A DNA stretch of 64,000 bases from Chrysemys picta bellii (GCF_011386835.1 NC_088800.1:19316572-19380571), one strand, 5' to 3'; positions 1 to 15,114 are shown, counted from the stretch's first letter. The notes: generated from the sequence alone by a model not told the origin. Translations and numbers: made by a program.

Positions 1-1972
1 AGATTTTAGACTGCCTGCTTATATTTTCTTTTCTTTTGGTATCTAACTCTTAGTTTTTAAGGGATTATAAGTGATAGGGAAAAAGTATCTTCTGTAGTCA
101 ATAAATTTAACTGTTTATCTTTACCAGTGAGTTTGCCTGAAGTGTTTGGTAAGGGTGTTTGCTCAGGTTTACAAAGGCTGGTGTATATCCACTTTCAATC
201 GATGAAGTGGTGAACCAATTAATAAATCTGCACTGCTCATCTTGAGCAATGCAAGATGGTACATTCCTGAGGTACAAAACTGGGGGAATTTGGCTGGTGC
301 CTTTCTCTGTGTGATTCATGAGTGGCTCTAGGAGCATTCAAGCAATCTAGCTGGGTTTGGGGTCCACATGTGGTTGTGCTGAGTGATAACAGCACCTGGA
401 GGGGTTTGCTGCTCGTTACTAGCAAAGCATTGTGAGAGACAGCCCATGCTGGAGAGTTAAGGGAGCACAGCGGTCCCACAGTCCCAGGCTGCACCCCAGA
501 GATCCCATCACACCTAGAACCTAATTTTTCCAAGTACTTTGCATTTATAGTACTTAGTGTGTTCAGAAAAGAACTCCCATGGACTTCTGTTGCAGTTGTG
601 AATACTCAGTACTTCTGCAAATCAGATCCCAGGAGTCTCAAGTTGGCAACCCAGAAAATCAGGAACACACAGTGGCCACCTATAGAAATTTTGGGTAAGA
701 CATTTCCCCAGCCCAGGAAGGATTAACGCCATGCCCAGAGTCTGTTCAGGCCCTTTCTTCAGGACACCATTTATTGGGTGCACTGATGATCTTCAGAAAA
801 CCACAAAATAAACCAATTCAACATAAATCCATCAGCTAACTTTCCCCTGACAAAGGGACTTTTTGCCAGATCATCTCTGCCCCTGGCAACTCTTCCTATA
901 GGCCACGGTAGTCCCACTGCTCTAGGGCCTGACATAGGAGCCAATCTCCTTCCTGTAGCTCCTCCAGCCTTTATAGGAATCAGGTATCCATCAGGCAATC
1001 ACCTAATCCCTTCCCAGCTGGGTCTGAAATTATTTCTACCAGGTCCTGATGCTGTTCAAGGGGCTCTCCCTAAGAACAGAGCTGGCTGGCCTCAGGTTCC
1101 TGGCTGTAAAAGGGATAGACCAGCCAGTTACACTCAATATCACACAGAACTCTGTGGCAGAGGCAGGAATAAAATCCAGTTCTCCAGGGCAGCATTCAAC
1201 TGCCTTAATCACCAGACCATTCTTTCTCTTCCTGCTATCCCTTGCTTAATCACTATACCCCTTCCAGCTTCTGTAACAAATGAGGCAGGGATCCTGCAGA
1301 CACCAGCTTCATTCACTACACAACCCACCGAATGAGGCAGGGAAAAAATAGTAGGGGATCACGCAAAAGTTTCCTTGGGATTGCATCATCTGGAAGATAA
1401 CTATGTCATTGGTAGCATGTCCAACTCTGTCCAATTAGACCTGGTTTACTTAGGCCATTTGGCCCTACTACAAGGAGTCTGATGAAACTACAAATCCAAA
1501 GCGAGTTTAGATACAACTCATTAATGTAGGTAAGCAGTTGCTCCAAGTATTCAGCTACCATGTTCCCTCTACAAGGATGAGCAAGGGGTATCGTATGCTC
1601 TACTATTTTTTTTTTTTTAAACCATCAAGGCAAGGGACCGTCTCTCACATATACTTTATCCAAAATAACTATTGCCTTGGCAACCTTAATGGAGAAACAA
1701 ATTGGCACGTGGGGGGAGACATGGAGAGAGAGAGAGAGAGAGACATTGCTCCCTCTCCATTCTCCCCCCCGTTTTTTTTTTTAAATAAATAACTCACCTT
1801 ACTCTGCTCCCTCAGTAAATTGAGGGGGGAGTTATTTAAAAAGAAAAAAGTTAGCTGAACTTTGACTCCGACTCTGAAATAAAACTAAATTCCATAAAAA
1901 ACTTAACAATGGCATTCAAGGAGAAAATATATTTAAATAAGAAATCAAATGAGATTATATATTATTTCTTAC
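1..1972 (-). other. SPPL2A intron 6 (partial)
   Basis: No coding exon was seen. A MIR-like SINE piece lies near 1.1-1.24 kb, a T9 run near 1,610, a GA repeat at 1,722-1,741, and a possible LTR-type remnant around 330-520 (weak). The rest is unrecognised. Confidence 0.6.
1085..1240 (+). repeat. MIR-like SINE fragment
   Basis: The end of a MIR/CORE-type SINE is recognisable: CACACAGAACTCTGTGGCAG, then a stretch ending in TTAATCACCAGACCA, the worn equivalent of the usual CACACAGnnAGTnnGTGGCAGAGC pattern. Confidence 0.5.
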
Positions 1973-2124
1973 CTAGCCATTTGTAGAAGAAATAAAGTAA
2001 GAGTAGCATGGCACAACAGATTACCACAAATATGATAACCGTTAGAGGGGTGAAAGTAACATTTTCCTCTTTCTTTCTTCTTGTTTCTCTGTCTTCAGGG
2101 CTTACCACTGCCTTTAAATCCTCA
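1973..2124 (-). CDS. SPPL2A: SPPL2A coding exon 6 (membrane segment 2)
   Basis: The exon has 152 nt (residues 198-248 plus one base). It completes a leucine split across the intron, then runs through a charged linker (RETRRKKEE) into a hydrophobic segment ending YFFYKWL. The donor is GTAAGA. The exon that should follow (starting VYV in human) was not found in 1-1972, so the gene continues off the left edge. Confidence 0.95.
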
Positions 2125-5100
2125 CTGTATAGACAAAAAAAATTTCAGTTATAGACGCTGAACGTGTACTTCAAAACAAAGTGCTTACCTTACGCCCAAT
2201 TTTTGTTGTATTAAGATTTAAGTAGTCACTAGTGGCCCAATTCAGCAAGGTAATTAATCACATGCCTAACTTTAAGCATGTGAATAGAGCCACAGACTTC
2301 AAAAGCTGGGCATATGCTGAACTAACTTGCTGAAGCTGGTTTTGATTTGGAAAATAACCCACATAGCTGTAAGGGTAGATCAGGCAGAACATTAAGATTT
2401 GATAGCTGAAAAGAAAAAAACTTGAGTATTTATTCTGATCTTTCATAATGCTATTACTGCAGAAAAATACGACGTTGAAAGAAAATGGTATACCAAATTC
2501 CCATCATATCCTTTGAAATTCTCCCCCAAGACTTTACTTTTCTATAGGTCCATGCTGTTGTTCCACAATAGGTCAGGATGAAATATTTAATTCCTTCTAT
2601 TAATCTCTGTTTTTGAGAAAAGGGAGGGTCAAACTTTAAAGAAAATATTCCAACAAAAAAGTCCAAGTTAGCTCTAAAAGAACAGTCTTAAATGGAAGGA
2701 ACCTCTCATGCCTTCTGTTTTAGCAGCCACTGGTCCAAACTCTGCTACCATCTGCATTAGTATAAAACCAGAGTAACAGCTAGTTTACACTTGAAATACT
2801 ACAACAGCCCAGCTGCAGCTGTGCCGCTGTAGCGCTCAGTGTAGACACTACCTTTGCCAACAGGAAGGGTTCATCCGTCAATATACTACTGTCTAGACAG
2901 GGACTTGGACTGGCTTAAAAATCCACACCCCTGAGCGACAGTTCACACCCTAGCAACACATCTGGGTCAATCTAATTTTCTAGTGTAAAGCAGCCTCACT
3001 GATTTTAGTGGCGTTTTCCTGATTAAGTCAGCAGTGAATTTAGCCCAAGAACTCAAAACCACTGAAAATATATCTGTCACTGACAGGCACAAGATCTGGT
3101 AAGTGTTTTGGAACTTGTTCCATCTCATTAAGTGTCTGCAACAACATTATTGTCAGCAAAATCCAGTCAGTCAACCACCAGTTTTTCTGCCTCTACAGTC
3201 CATAATTAAACAGGGAGGGAAAGAGAAAGAAAGCAGTGTCATTAAAAGTAACATTTCTTCAAGGTTATAATACAAAGGTGCTCCATATTTACCCCTTACC
3301 AGAAGAAATAATTACACTGAAACTGTTGAAGTGTTGCACCAAACAAAACAACTAAAACCCTTTAACCATACAGGCAAACTACCTCTCTCATGGTATGGGA
3401 CGCTCGTGAAATTTTCCCTGTCAGACATCACACTCCCCCCAATCCCAAGGCCAATGTATCTACAAATGCTGACATGCTGAAAAGGCAATAGTTATCTTAC
3501 AAAATCAACAGGAAAAAGAATTTCCTAGGTGTATTACATACTTCCTGTGAGGACTGGTTTTAAGTTAGTGGCTTACAAATCTGGAGAAGCATATTTTCAA
3601 GATGTGCCGATTTTAACATGTTTCTTAAAGACACATTAGCTTCATAGGTTTCCCAATAAATGAAGTGACACCTCATACACCTGTATCCCGATATAATGCT
3701 GTCGTCGGGAGCCAAAAATTCTTACTGCGTTCTAGGTGAAACTGCGCTATATCAAACTCACTTTGATCCACCGGAGTGTGCAGCCCCCCCCCACCCCCCC
3801 AGCACTGATTTACTGCGTTATATTTGAATTTGTGTTATATCGGGGTAGAGTTGTATTTTATTGGATTTTTGACACTTTGAATATAGACTGAGTCCTGCAT
3901 ACAACATGTGGCTCCACCCCCCCCCAAAAAAAGCTGTTTCCACTTTCTATTTCCCCAACCTCTCTCAGGGGAAAATCCACACTCCTGAGAGACATAGCTA
4001 TGCCAACCTAACCCCCGACATACAGTACTAGGTTGACAGAAGAATTCTTCCATCAATTTAGCTACCACCTCTTTGGGAGGTAGATTACCTGCGCTGATGG
4101 CAAACCCGTCTCATTGGCATAGGCAGTGTCTACACTGAAGCAGTACAACGGCACAGCTGCAGGTGTGCTGCTCTAACGTTTTAAGTGTAGACATGCCCCT
4201 CATTCCGCACTAAGTGCACCCCTAACTGCCACCCTTTTCCCCCAAAAGGAAATTAGTCCCCCCCTTACCTTTTTGTGGGCCTTGCCCTAATCCTGCAGGA
4301 AGCCCTCATTCAAGCCCCTTTCAAATCCTTTTCTCAGGGTGTGTCTTCACTACCGGCCAGATCGGTGGACAGCGATCTATCCCTGAGCGCTCTCCTGTCG
4401 ACTCCTGTACTCCAGCTCAGCGAGAGGCGCAGGCAGAGTCGGCGGGGGAGCGGCAGCAGTCGACTCACCATAGTGAAGTCACCACGGTAAGTCGATCTAA
4501 GTACGTCCACTTCAGCTACGTTATTCATGTAGCCTAAGTTGCGTAACTTAGATCGAATCCCCCCCAAGTGTAGAACAGGCCTCAGTGTCAGAGAATTCCC
4601 TCTGCTCATATATGGGCCACCTCCAAAGGGAATCCCCAGCCTGCTGTGGATGTGGCTTTCCGCCTCTGCCTTTAAAAAGGCTGGCTTGTAGAGCTCAGCT
4701 GGCTAAGTGTGGGAGCCAGATGCACTGGACCAGCAGACAGGGAAGAATGCCTCCCCAGATAGTGGTATCTCATCAAATTGAGGGGCAGTGGCTCTCCTTG
4801 GCAGCTACCCTGAAGAAAGAAGATGGGGCACAGGCCAGCCAGTCACCCCCAGCAGCCTGTAGTGGGGAAAGGGTTGTCAAGGCCCCTCCTCTCAAGACGA
4901 CTCCCAGGGGGACAGAAGCAGTTTAAAGGATGGGTGTAGTGCGGGATTGAGGGGACAGAAGTTTGGAGGGTTAGGGGAGTAAGTGACTGCAGGATCTGGA
5001 AAAGGCTGAGGTGCTCAGAGTGGACAGGGAAGAAGCCAGGGCAGAGGAGTGGAGGGGGCTGAAAGAGGAGGGTGTGGGAGAGCACAAACTGTAGAGTAAG

Positions 5101-8100
5101 TAGGAGTTGGGGCAGAAGCAGGGGAGGATAGCAGAGATATTAAAATATGTAAACAAAAATCCAGTTACAGTTTATTTGGCAACATAATCGTCTAACTGGT
5201 AACTCAATTCTATTTACAGAGCTATCCTTTCTCCAAGAACTGTGTCACATCACAGTTATTCTTAAATGTGGCTAAAAACCCCACCCAGATAGGCAGATAA
5301 GGGAAACCCCCAATGTTACTGATATGGAAGTATATGCCAAAGAGGAACAAGAGGCACATGGGCTGGTGTATGCCACAAGCCTCTGCTTAGGAAGATTTCT
5401 GAAGAGAGAAGTAAAAAAAGGCTGCTGATGGCCAGTTTCTCTTTTGTCTCCAATGACAGCAGTATCTAGTGACTTTCTCCCCATGTAGAGACACTAACTA
5501 CACATTTTACTTCCAGAGAGAGACCCACTCTCTCCCAGGAAACACTGCCTTGCATACCTGTTTCCCAGAAGCATTCATCCCCAACTCCTAGATAAATGAC
5601 TGCTCTCTCCATGAAAGACAAGCACTGTCCACACTCTCTCAATGTTTCTGCTCTCCCACCTGCGGGCTTCCATTTTTCAGACAAGTCTTTACACAAAGCC
5701 ACCAACATCTGCTATATGCATACTCCCTTCAATGGGATACTATTTCGCCCCACTCTAAAAAGAAACAGCAGGGGGGAATGATTTCTCTCAGTCCAATTCT
5801 AACAAAAGAGAAAAACTTCAGCCAATTCTCTTCCACCACAGACCCAGGGGTATATGCCCATCTTAGCCTAATGCTCTCCGCCTAAACTCTGAGATAGAGT
5901 ATGGAAGACCTGAGATCTGGTTTATGCTTCCAGCTGTATAGGATATGGACTCATCAACTGATAAGATTGGATTTAAACTCAGCCCAAGTGAAGAAGTGAT
6001 TGAAGAGGGGGGAAAAAAATTGAAGGAAAAACCCCACTAAGCCATACTGAATTAATTCATAGATTCTAGGGCTGGAAGGGACCTCGCAAGGTCATCGAGT
6101 CCAGTCCCCTGCCCTCATGGCAGGACCAAATACTGTCTATACCATCCCTGATAGACATTTATCTAACCTACTCTTAAATATCTCCAGAGATGGAGATTCC
6201 ACACCCTCCCTAGGCAGTTTATTCCAGTGTTTAACCACCCTGACAGTTAGGAACTTTTTCCTAATGTCCAACCTAAACCTCCCTTGCTGCAGTTTAAGCC
6301 CATTGCTTCCTGTTCTATCCTTAGAGGCTAAGATGAACAAGTTTTCTCCCTCCTCCTTTCAGGTTTTAGATACCTGAAAACTGCTATCATGTCCCCTCTC
6401 AGTCTTCTCTTTTCCAAACTAAACAAACCCCATTCTTTCAGCCTTCCTTCATAGGTCATGTTCTCTAGACCTTTAATCATTCTTGTTGCTCTTCTCTGTA
6501 CCCTCTCCAATTTCTCCACATCTTTCTTGAAATGCGGTGCCCAGAACTGGACACAATACTCCAGTTCAGGCCTAACCAGTGTAGAGTAGAGCGGAAGAAT
6601 GACTTCTCGTGTCTTGCTCACAACACACCCGTTAATGCATCCCAGAATCTTGTTTGATTTTTTTGCAACGGCATCACACTGTTGATTCATATTTAGCTTG
6701 CGGTCCACTATAACCTCTAGATCCCTTTCTGCTGTACTCCTTCCTAGTGTGAAACTGATTGTTCCTTCCTAAGTGGAGCACTTTGCATTTGTCTTTATTA
6801 AACTTCATCCTGTTTACTTCAGACCATTTCTCCAATTTGTCCAGATCATTTTGAATTATGACCCTATCCTCCAAAGCAGTTGCAATCCCTCCCAGTTTGG
6901 TATCATCCGCAAACTTAATAAGTGTACTTTCTATGCCAATATCTAAGTCGTTGATGAAGATATTGAACAGAGCCAGTCCCAAAACAGACCCATGCGGAAC
7001 CCCACTTGTTATACCTTTCCAGCAGGATTGGGAACCATTAATAATTACTGAGTATGGTAATCCAGCCAGTTATGCACCCACCTTATAGTAGCCCCTTCTA
7101 AATTGTATTTGCCTAGTTTATCGATAAGAATATCATGGAAGACCGTATCAAATGCCTTACTAAAATCTAGGTATACCACATCATCCGCTTCTCCCTTATC
7201 CACAAGACTCGTTATCCTATCAAAGAAAGCGATCAGATTGATTTGACATGATTTGTTCTTTACAAATCCATGCTGGCTATTCCCTATCACCTTACCACCT
7301 TCCAAGTGTTTGCAGATGATTTCTTTAATTACTTGTTCCATTATCTTCCCTGGCACAGAAGTTAAACTAACTGGTCTATAGTTTCCTGGGTTGTTTTTAT
7401 TTCCCTTTTTATAGACAGGCACTATATGTTTATTTTCAGCATGAAGTAAACACACATTCATAGATTAAAAACCAGAAGGGACCACCATGATCATCTGCTC
7501 TCACCTCCTGCATAACACAGGCCATAGAACTCCCCCAAACTAATTCCTATTTGAACTAGAACATATCCTTTTAAGAAAACATCCAATCTTGTTTTTAAAG
7601 ATGCCCATGATGGGTAACCTTCCACAATTATTGGTTAAGTTGTTACAGTGGTTAATTACCATCACTGTTAAAAAAAATTGTGCCTTATTTATAGCCTGAA
7701 TGTGTGCAGCCTCAGCATCCAGCTATTAGATCTTGTTATACCTTTGTCTGTGAGACCAAAGAGCCCTCTATTATCAATCTTTGATCCCCATGCAGGTACT
7801 TATTAGATGGTAATCAAGCTTAACCTTCTCTTTGTTAAGATAGACTCTAAGAGCTCAGTCTGCTTATCGCTATAAGGCACATTTTCCAATCCTTTAATCA
7901 TTCTCTTGGCTCTTCTCTGAATCCTTCCCAGTTTATCCACACCCCTCTTGAATTAGACACACCAGAACTGGACACAGTATTCCAGCAACAATTACACCAG
8001 TGCTAAAGGCAGGTAATGTAACCTCCTTACTCCTGCTTGAGATTTCTGTTTTATACAGACAAGGATCACATTAGCTCGTTTGGCCAGTGTCACCATCAAT

Positions 8101-11100
8101 GTAGATGTAGTGAAATACTGCATTCCATAGACGCAGTAGCTGTTTATCTGGCATAGGGGCTTTGTTTAAGAAAAGGCTTCCTACTACACTCTGAATACCT
8201 ACTGGGTTTCCCCTCTGTAAAAACAGAATAATTTTTACTGCAGTTAGATAGATGAAGTTTTTGTAGTTACTCACAAAGGTTAATATGAAGTTTCTGTTTG
8301 TCTTTTCAAATTTCCTAGTATTCTTACATTTTCTTCACAGAAACACATAATTAATTACCTCCTTCCCCTGCATGGGGATTTGGCCAGCTGTGACAAATCA
8401 AAACACTTATTCACACCCTATCCTGTACATGAACAGGATTTAAAAGACTATTCAAATTTTATTTTCCTCCACCTTCAGTTACACAGCAAATTTTCCCCTT
8501 TGAAGCATGAATTGCTATCCTAGTTTCCTTTGAAGTATTTATTGTCAACTTACACATGCTTTATGCCTCATTTCTAGATATACGAGGTTAGCACCATTTA
8601 ATGGACTCTCAAGATTATGCAGAATGTTATTTATTAATGCCTAATGCAGTTTTAAAAAAAATATAAACTGACATGCCAGCCTTTCTTGATGGCGAGCAAT
8701 GAATGTAGATGAAATTGTGGTGATCAGGTGTCATAACAGTATGGGGATATTCTTACATTGGCTTATTCTCTCTACTGGCTTTCACTTTCAATGTCATTAA
8801 TTTATTTGCTAGATTTATGCCTTTTAGTAGTTCAGGACTTCTCTCTTTTTTAACTTAGCCCAATTCTTTAGTGTGGGAATCATCATTTTTTTTAAAGAAC
8901 TGGATAGGACTTTATCCTGCCAGTGTTCCTGGGAGAGCGCTACATTAGGTGAATTATATTTTTGAAGTGAAAGAGATAAAAAGCTAAAGCCAATATCTAA
9001 AAGTGGCAGATTACTTAATGTCCTATGCATTTATATAGTCCCCATTGCCATGTGTATCTGAGCACCTCCCAATCTTTAATGTATTTATTCTCACAAAACC
9101 TCTGAAGTAGAGAAGTACTACTATCCCCATTCTACAAATGGAGAACCTAGCCACAGGGAGACCATGATTGCCCAAGGTCTCACAGGAAATCTGTGGCAGA
9201 ACAGGGATTGAACCTCAGTCTCCCAAACCTCAGACTGATGCCCCAACAACTGGACCATCCATCCTTCCTCTCGTATCCATTACCACTACCACCAGATATT
9301 TAGATCTGCATTTTACATTGCTTAATAGATTATATGGTTTAATGGAACTTACAGCTCTGATACTCCACTCCAGTAGCCTCCCAGCGCCACAGTGAGCACA
9401 GCAATTAGAAAGATGACAACCATACTGTAGTCAAACTCTGGCAAAGATGGTGAATAGAGTGCCACATTAATCCTAGCTCCAAGGGCCTGAAAAATGATAA
9501 ATGTATCAGTTACATATAACAGCATAGGCTCTTTATGACAGGCAGAGTATCCAGTGCTTATCCCGTTTTAAAAAATCAGATGTTATCTTCACATTCTGCT
9601 GCAAACTGGGTCAGTGTGTCAATTTTACCTACCTACTATGTATGAAGATGTACTCTACGTGACAGATATGACACACAGAGATATAACTTGGGGTCTATTG
9701 TAGCAACTTTATAAATGTTATCTGCATTTTTGTGAGTTAGACCTCAGAAGCATGAAAACGTCAAAGACTTTTTATTAAGACACACTAAACAATATGAGGT
9801 CTATAGAATATTTATAGACCTTTGTATCAGTAAGTTACGTGTATATGTGTGTTCCTGGCTCTATGCTTGGGTTTCCTGTGAAATCTGGAATCACTAGAGA
9901 GTGGTAAATGCAAAAATCACTTGAGGTGGTTAATGCAGTGCTGAAATAGATACCCAGCTGCTGAAGCTTCACACCCTACATATTTTCTGTGCAATGTTTA
10001 TGTCTGAAAATAAGTGTACAGTTCTCTGTGAAACCTGTCTGATAACTGGTAACTCTGTCATTGTTCCTGGAGAGAGTTAACTGCAGGTGCTGAGCTACAT
10101 CCGACTTTCTGGGATAATCACAGTGTATTTCAGGAAGACTAGAGCCTACATCTCTGTTCTGATGGGAGACAGACGATGGCCCTGACCCGAGAGAAGTAAT
10201 GGCTAGAGGCTTAAGATCTGAAGGAGCATCCCTAGAAGAATCCAGAAAGTGGGTAAGCGGATTATCCTGATGGGCCACAGGTTGCCCACCACTGCCTTAG
10301 ATGCTTTCACCCATATAGACAGAGAGGACTATAAATATTATAAACTACGTAAAAAAGCCTAATTGTGAAAGTTTAACTGACCTCCCCTGGCCTAAAATCA
10401 TGGTTAGTAGACAAAAGCCCTAGAAAATTGTGTTTAGCGGGGAAAATGGCAGACCATTAGCCAATGCTCAGCCTGGGAGTGATAGAAAACTTAATAGGGA
10501 TGGAACTGAATCACAGAGCCTGGATTGGGCCCAAGCAGAGACCCATACTCAAAGGGGAGGACCTGCTCCAAGGCAGAGAGGACACCTCAGAGGAAATCCT
10601 GGGGCAGATGCAGAAAAGCAATGTCATCTGTGACAAACTGCACGGGATTTCCTAATCCAACTACTAAGACCCAGTGCAGTCCTGCAAAGCCATCCTGCAC
10701 TCCAACCTTACAGTTAATTGGGTAACTCAATCTCCAGAGGGAGCGAGTTCAGTGGAACGGTTCACCTGTTCCATATGATGTGCATGCTGACGTGCATACA
10801 CCTCAAATCACTGCACCCATGTCCTGCTGACCCTCCTTGGTGCAGATCCATCTGGTTCCCAGTGGGAAAGGAAGGTGAAAATTAATGGAAAGACATTCTG
10901 AGCCCACCAGGACCATAATTAAAACCCAAGTAGTGAAAGCCCCTGAAACACTGAAAGGTTGTGAAATCTGGTTTAGAATTCCTGGTGTAAAAGCCTCCAC
11001 TCTACCTGCAGCACAGATTTCTGGAAGGGTCAGGAGCGCTGGCTATAGGTGTATGAAAGGATACTATTTTTGGTCTGCTTCTTGGAAATGACACTAATTT

Positions 11101-14100
11101 GCAAACAAAGCCCACTCCCCTTCTCCTTGTAAAAGCTACAGGCCTGTATCAGGTGCTGACAGATATCTGTAATCATGCAGATAAGGGTGTCAGTGACTAT
11201 GCAAGTGGAGGGTCTGAGAGGGGGGTGTCAATTAACTCCTAACTGTAACATACAGGAAGCCCCGTTAAGCTCAAATCACCTTCTCAGCACAGCCAAACAA
11301 ATACCTGATACTAGGAGGTGGGGAGAGTGACAGTCAAGGTAAATTCTCTGAGACCTGGAGCCCATGCGAGGGGGATCATTCTCTGCCCATCCATACAAGG
11401 GACCCTGAGACAGAACAGTGGTGGCTACGTCTTCAGCTGAAAGTGGGGACACTGAGGCAGCTAGAGCACTGCCAAAACTATGTCACCCACTCAAGTAAAG
11501 TGTAAAACAGCTGCCTGGGATATTGCAGAGGTTACTACAGCCAGGACCTGGGAGGGGGGATTTTCTTTCCAGAGTCTGTGACTGCCCAATGATCTGTGAA
11601 AATGTAAGTGCTCTGAGCAAGGTGGAGGAGAAAACACTGCTCGCCTCATCTTGGTGTAGGAACAAAAGGCCAGCCCAGTGGAGTGAGGAATCAAATCAAT
11701 ACTCTTCCTCCTCCCCCGCCAGAGAATGAGGTTATACTACAGGACTCCCCTGGCCTGATTTCTGAGGCAGATAAATGAATTTGGCTATGGGGGAGGATTG
11801 AAGATACCCTTGCCCACGACCTGGGATCCCTTGGCTGTTAAAAGCAGCGTGTGGTTAAGAGCCACTTCACACGGAGCAAGATCTAATGTAGTTCCCCCTT
11901 CCCTCCAAAGAATTGCTTCCTAGGCTATGCCAAGAAAGTATGGGTGGGGAAAATCCCCAACCCATCATGGGAGCAGCTGACACTTTGAGGAACAAAGGGT
12001 TAGCATCTTCACTCCCTGAAAGCTTCATGGGAGCTGGAAGTGCGAGGACCAAGTCTCAAGTTCTCACCCAAAGGTTTTGGGGTGACCAGGGCAAGCAGGA
12101 GTGCATGAAAGCTCCCCCTGCAGATCCATCCCATAGGTTCTAAAGAGAGAAAATACATGGGATGGTCATCAAATGGTGCCATACAGATCTGTGAATCATG
12201 CATGCCTGCTTGTTGTGAGAATGTTTATTATATAAGTAGGTGAAACATGAAATTGTAAGAGGTCATGGCAGACATACCATCCAGGAAATACACCTGTGTG
12301 TCCTGCTAAGATTCTGGTCGGGCACCCTAGCAACCCTCTCTCTATGGTCATATCTGTCCCATCTCCCCCAACATAGGCATAACTTTGAGACTATTTTTTC
12401 AACTTTAAAAATGTTATCTACATTTTTGAGAGCCAGACTTGGAAGCATTAAAATTTCAAAAACTATTATACTGAGATGTTCCAAATGACATAGGTCTATG
12501 AATATTTTAAAAACTTTTGTATCAATAAGTGTGATATGTTCCTGGTTCAGTTTCCCATAGGAGACTCAGAGACCGTTTTGAGGCAATTGGCAGCGGGCAC
12601 GGGAGGGCATAAAGGTTACAGCGTCTGAAATCTACATACTAGTTCACTATATAACATCATGTAAGGTCTCCAGCAAAAGACCTGTGTCATACTGGTCATC
12701 ATAATGATTATGAGATGTATGTTCAGCAAATATGTGAGGAGTTATGTATATATACTAACAATTATGCTCTAAGTTTGTGAGTTAATGCAGGTCACCAAAA
12801 GGTGATCCACGCACTGCCATCAGGGAGCTGGAAAGAGAGGAATGCTTCTCTTTCTCTGGCTGGTCATGTGCAAACTGAGTTTTGTATGGTTCACAATGGA
12901 TGCCCATTTATAGTCTGAGCAAAATGCTAGTCAACAGATTGCAGGCACTGCAGTAAAAAACAAAAACAGCAGGGGTTACCCCATTTGGGATTAAAGACAA
13001 TGATTTTTTGGAACTACATCTGGGAAGCAGATCAAGCCCAAGTTATCCTTCACCAGGGGGAGGCAGGCTGCCAGTGTGCTTTGCCTCATGAAAGAAGGGT
13101 CTTGGCCATCCTGGTCACACTGTAACAAGGACTTTAGGTTAAGCAGTATCTTATTAGACAAGAAGGCATCTTGTTAGTTGAGTTTAGGCTTTAGAATGCT
13201 TGTTATGATTTTCTCTTATATAGAACCCTTTCCATACAAGAATATTCGGAATATTTCTGTTTGCTACCATATCAATCTCTGTTCTTTGTTAAAAAAGACT
13301 TGTTTATAAATAAAGAAAATTACAAGTTAAGTGCTGTATATTGAGCAGAGCTTTGTTCTAAGGTGCAACTAGTAAGCTGTGGACAGGGCCGGCTCCAGAC
13401 ACCAGCGGAGGAAGCAGGTGCTTGGGGCGGCCAATGGAAAGGGGCGGCACATCTGGGTCTTTGGCAGCAAGTCCCTCAGTGCCTCTCAGAGGGAAGGACC
13501 AGCCACCGAATTGCCGCCGAAGAATGAAGCAGCGCGGTAGAGCTGCCACCGAAGTGCCGCCCATTGCGGCATTATCTTCCCTCCCCCCTCTCCCTTCGCT
13601 GCTTGGGGTGGCAAAAAAGCTGGAGCCAGCCCTGCCTGTGGAGTACTGTTCCCTTGGGAACAGCAGGCCTGGTAATTCTGTGAGTGTCCAGGGCAAGGGG
13701 CTGAACACCATAGGGAGATGCTTGAAGGACTCGGGGGTTGGAGTGTACCTATAGGATGTTGGTGTGCATGACAGACAGCGGAGCCCACATGGGTTGAGAA
13801 CACTTGTGTTGCTGTGGCTGTGACGGTCAAGCAGCTGATCCCTGGCAGACACGTACACGGTTTCCTCACACTAAGAGCAGGTGGTAGCAAGGTGCCTCCC
13901 AACCTTGGGTAACCCAGAAAGTGTCACATTGTGGAATCTGGAACTACTAGGGGGTGGATTAATGCAAAATCCCAATGCTGTTATGCAGATACCCAGCTGC
14001 TTAAGCTTCGCTGCTAAAGGAAAGGGGCACTGACTAGTTTTACCTGTTTCAGGAGGCCTGGGAAACAAAGGCCCCAAAACCATGTAAAGCATTAGCCTGA

Positions 14101-15074
14101 ACTGACTAAGCAGCCTTGATTTTGATCCAACAATGGACATAAACCTTTAACAAAGGGGGCAAACCTACTCAAAGGTTTGAAGGAATTTGACCTACTACAT
14201 CCCCACATGGAAGTTGGGCGACCTCTGGTAAACTCAGTATGTGTTTAGACTGTTTATTGTTTTGTTATAGGTTTTCTGTGTAACGGTTTTGTCCTAAAAT
14301 AAGTGTACTGTGCTCTGTGAAAACTGGTTTGGCCACTGTCATTGCTCCTAGAGAAAGAGAGTGAACTGAAGGTGCTGAGCTAGGTCAGACCTGCTGGGAT
14401 AATCACAGTGAATTGCAGGGGGACTGCAGCCTAAATTCCAGATCTGAGGGGATAGGGCACAGGTCCCTGCCCAGAGAGAGGTGACAGAAGCCTGAGACCT
14501 AAGGGGGCAGCCATAGAGCAGACCACAGCGTGGATCTGAGGTGCTGTTACCCTGAAACTGTAACGTTATATACTTATAATGAATTGATATAGTAGGATAA
14601 CAGCATTTTCCACCGCAATGCAGGAGACATAGACCTGGAAGCAACCTATAATTCATGCTGTGGGAGTACACTAGGCACGCCAAGGAGGGATGATACTACT
14701 TCTTGACCCCTTAAACAACTTGAGAAGTTGTACACCTGGCCCATGTACCTGTTAGTCCACTATAATATATTTAGTGCTGTCAAAGTAATCTGAACTGTAC
14801 AAAAACAAGCAGACACAAAAGGAGGAAGCTGCAGTAGTAAAACATAACCATGGCATGGAAAAGAAATTCTGCAAGGGAACACAGAAGGACAGACATATCA
14901 GAGATGATGCAGAGGAAGAGCAAACAGATTTGTGAATAGCCTGGATCTGGGAGAAGAACAAGAAACCGAACATGACAAGCAAGTTTGGCCACAGGGAATA
15001 CAGTAACTCCTCGCTTAACGTTGTAGTTATGTTCCTGAAAAATGCGACTTGAAGTGAAACGATGTTAAGCAAAT

Positions 15075-15114
<40 letters not shown>

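Noticed and set aside
13358..13902. Overlapping 110-166-codon frames
   Set aside because: They span a short hAT-type element and LTR-like sequence, are open on both strands and match no protein family.
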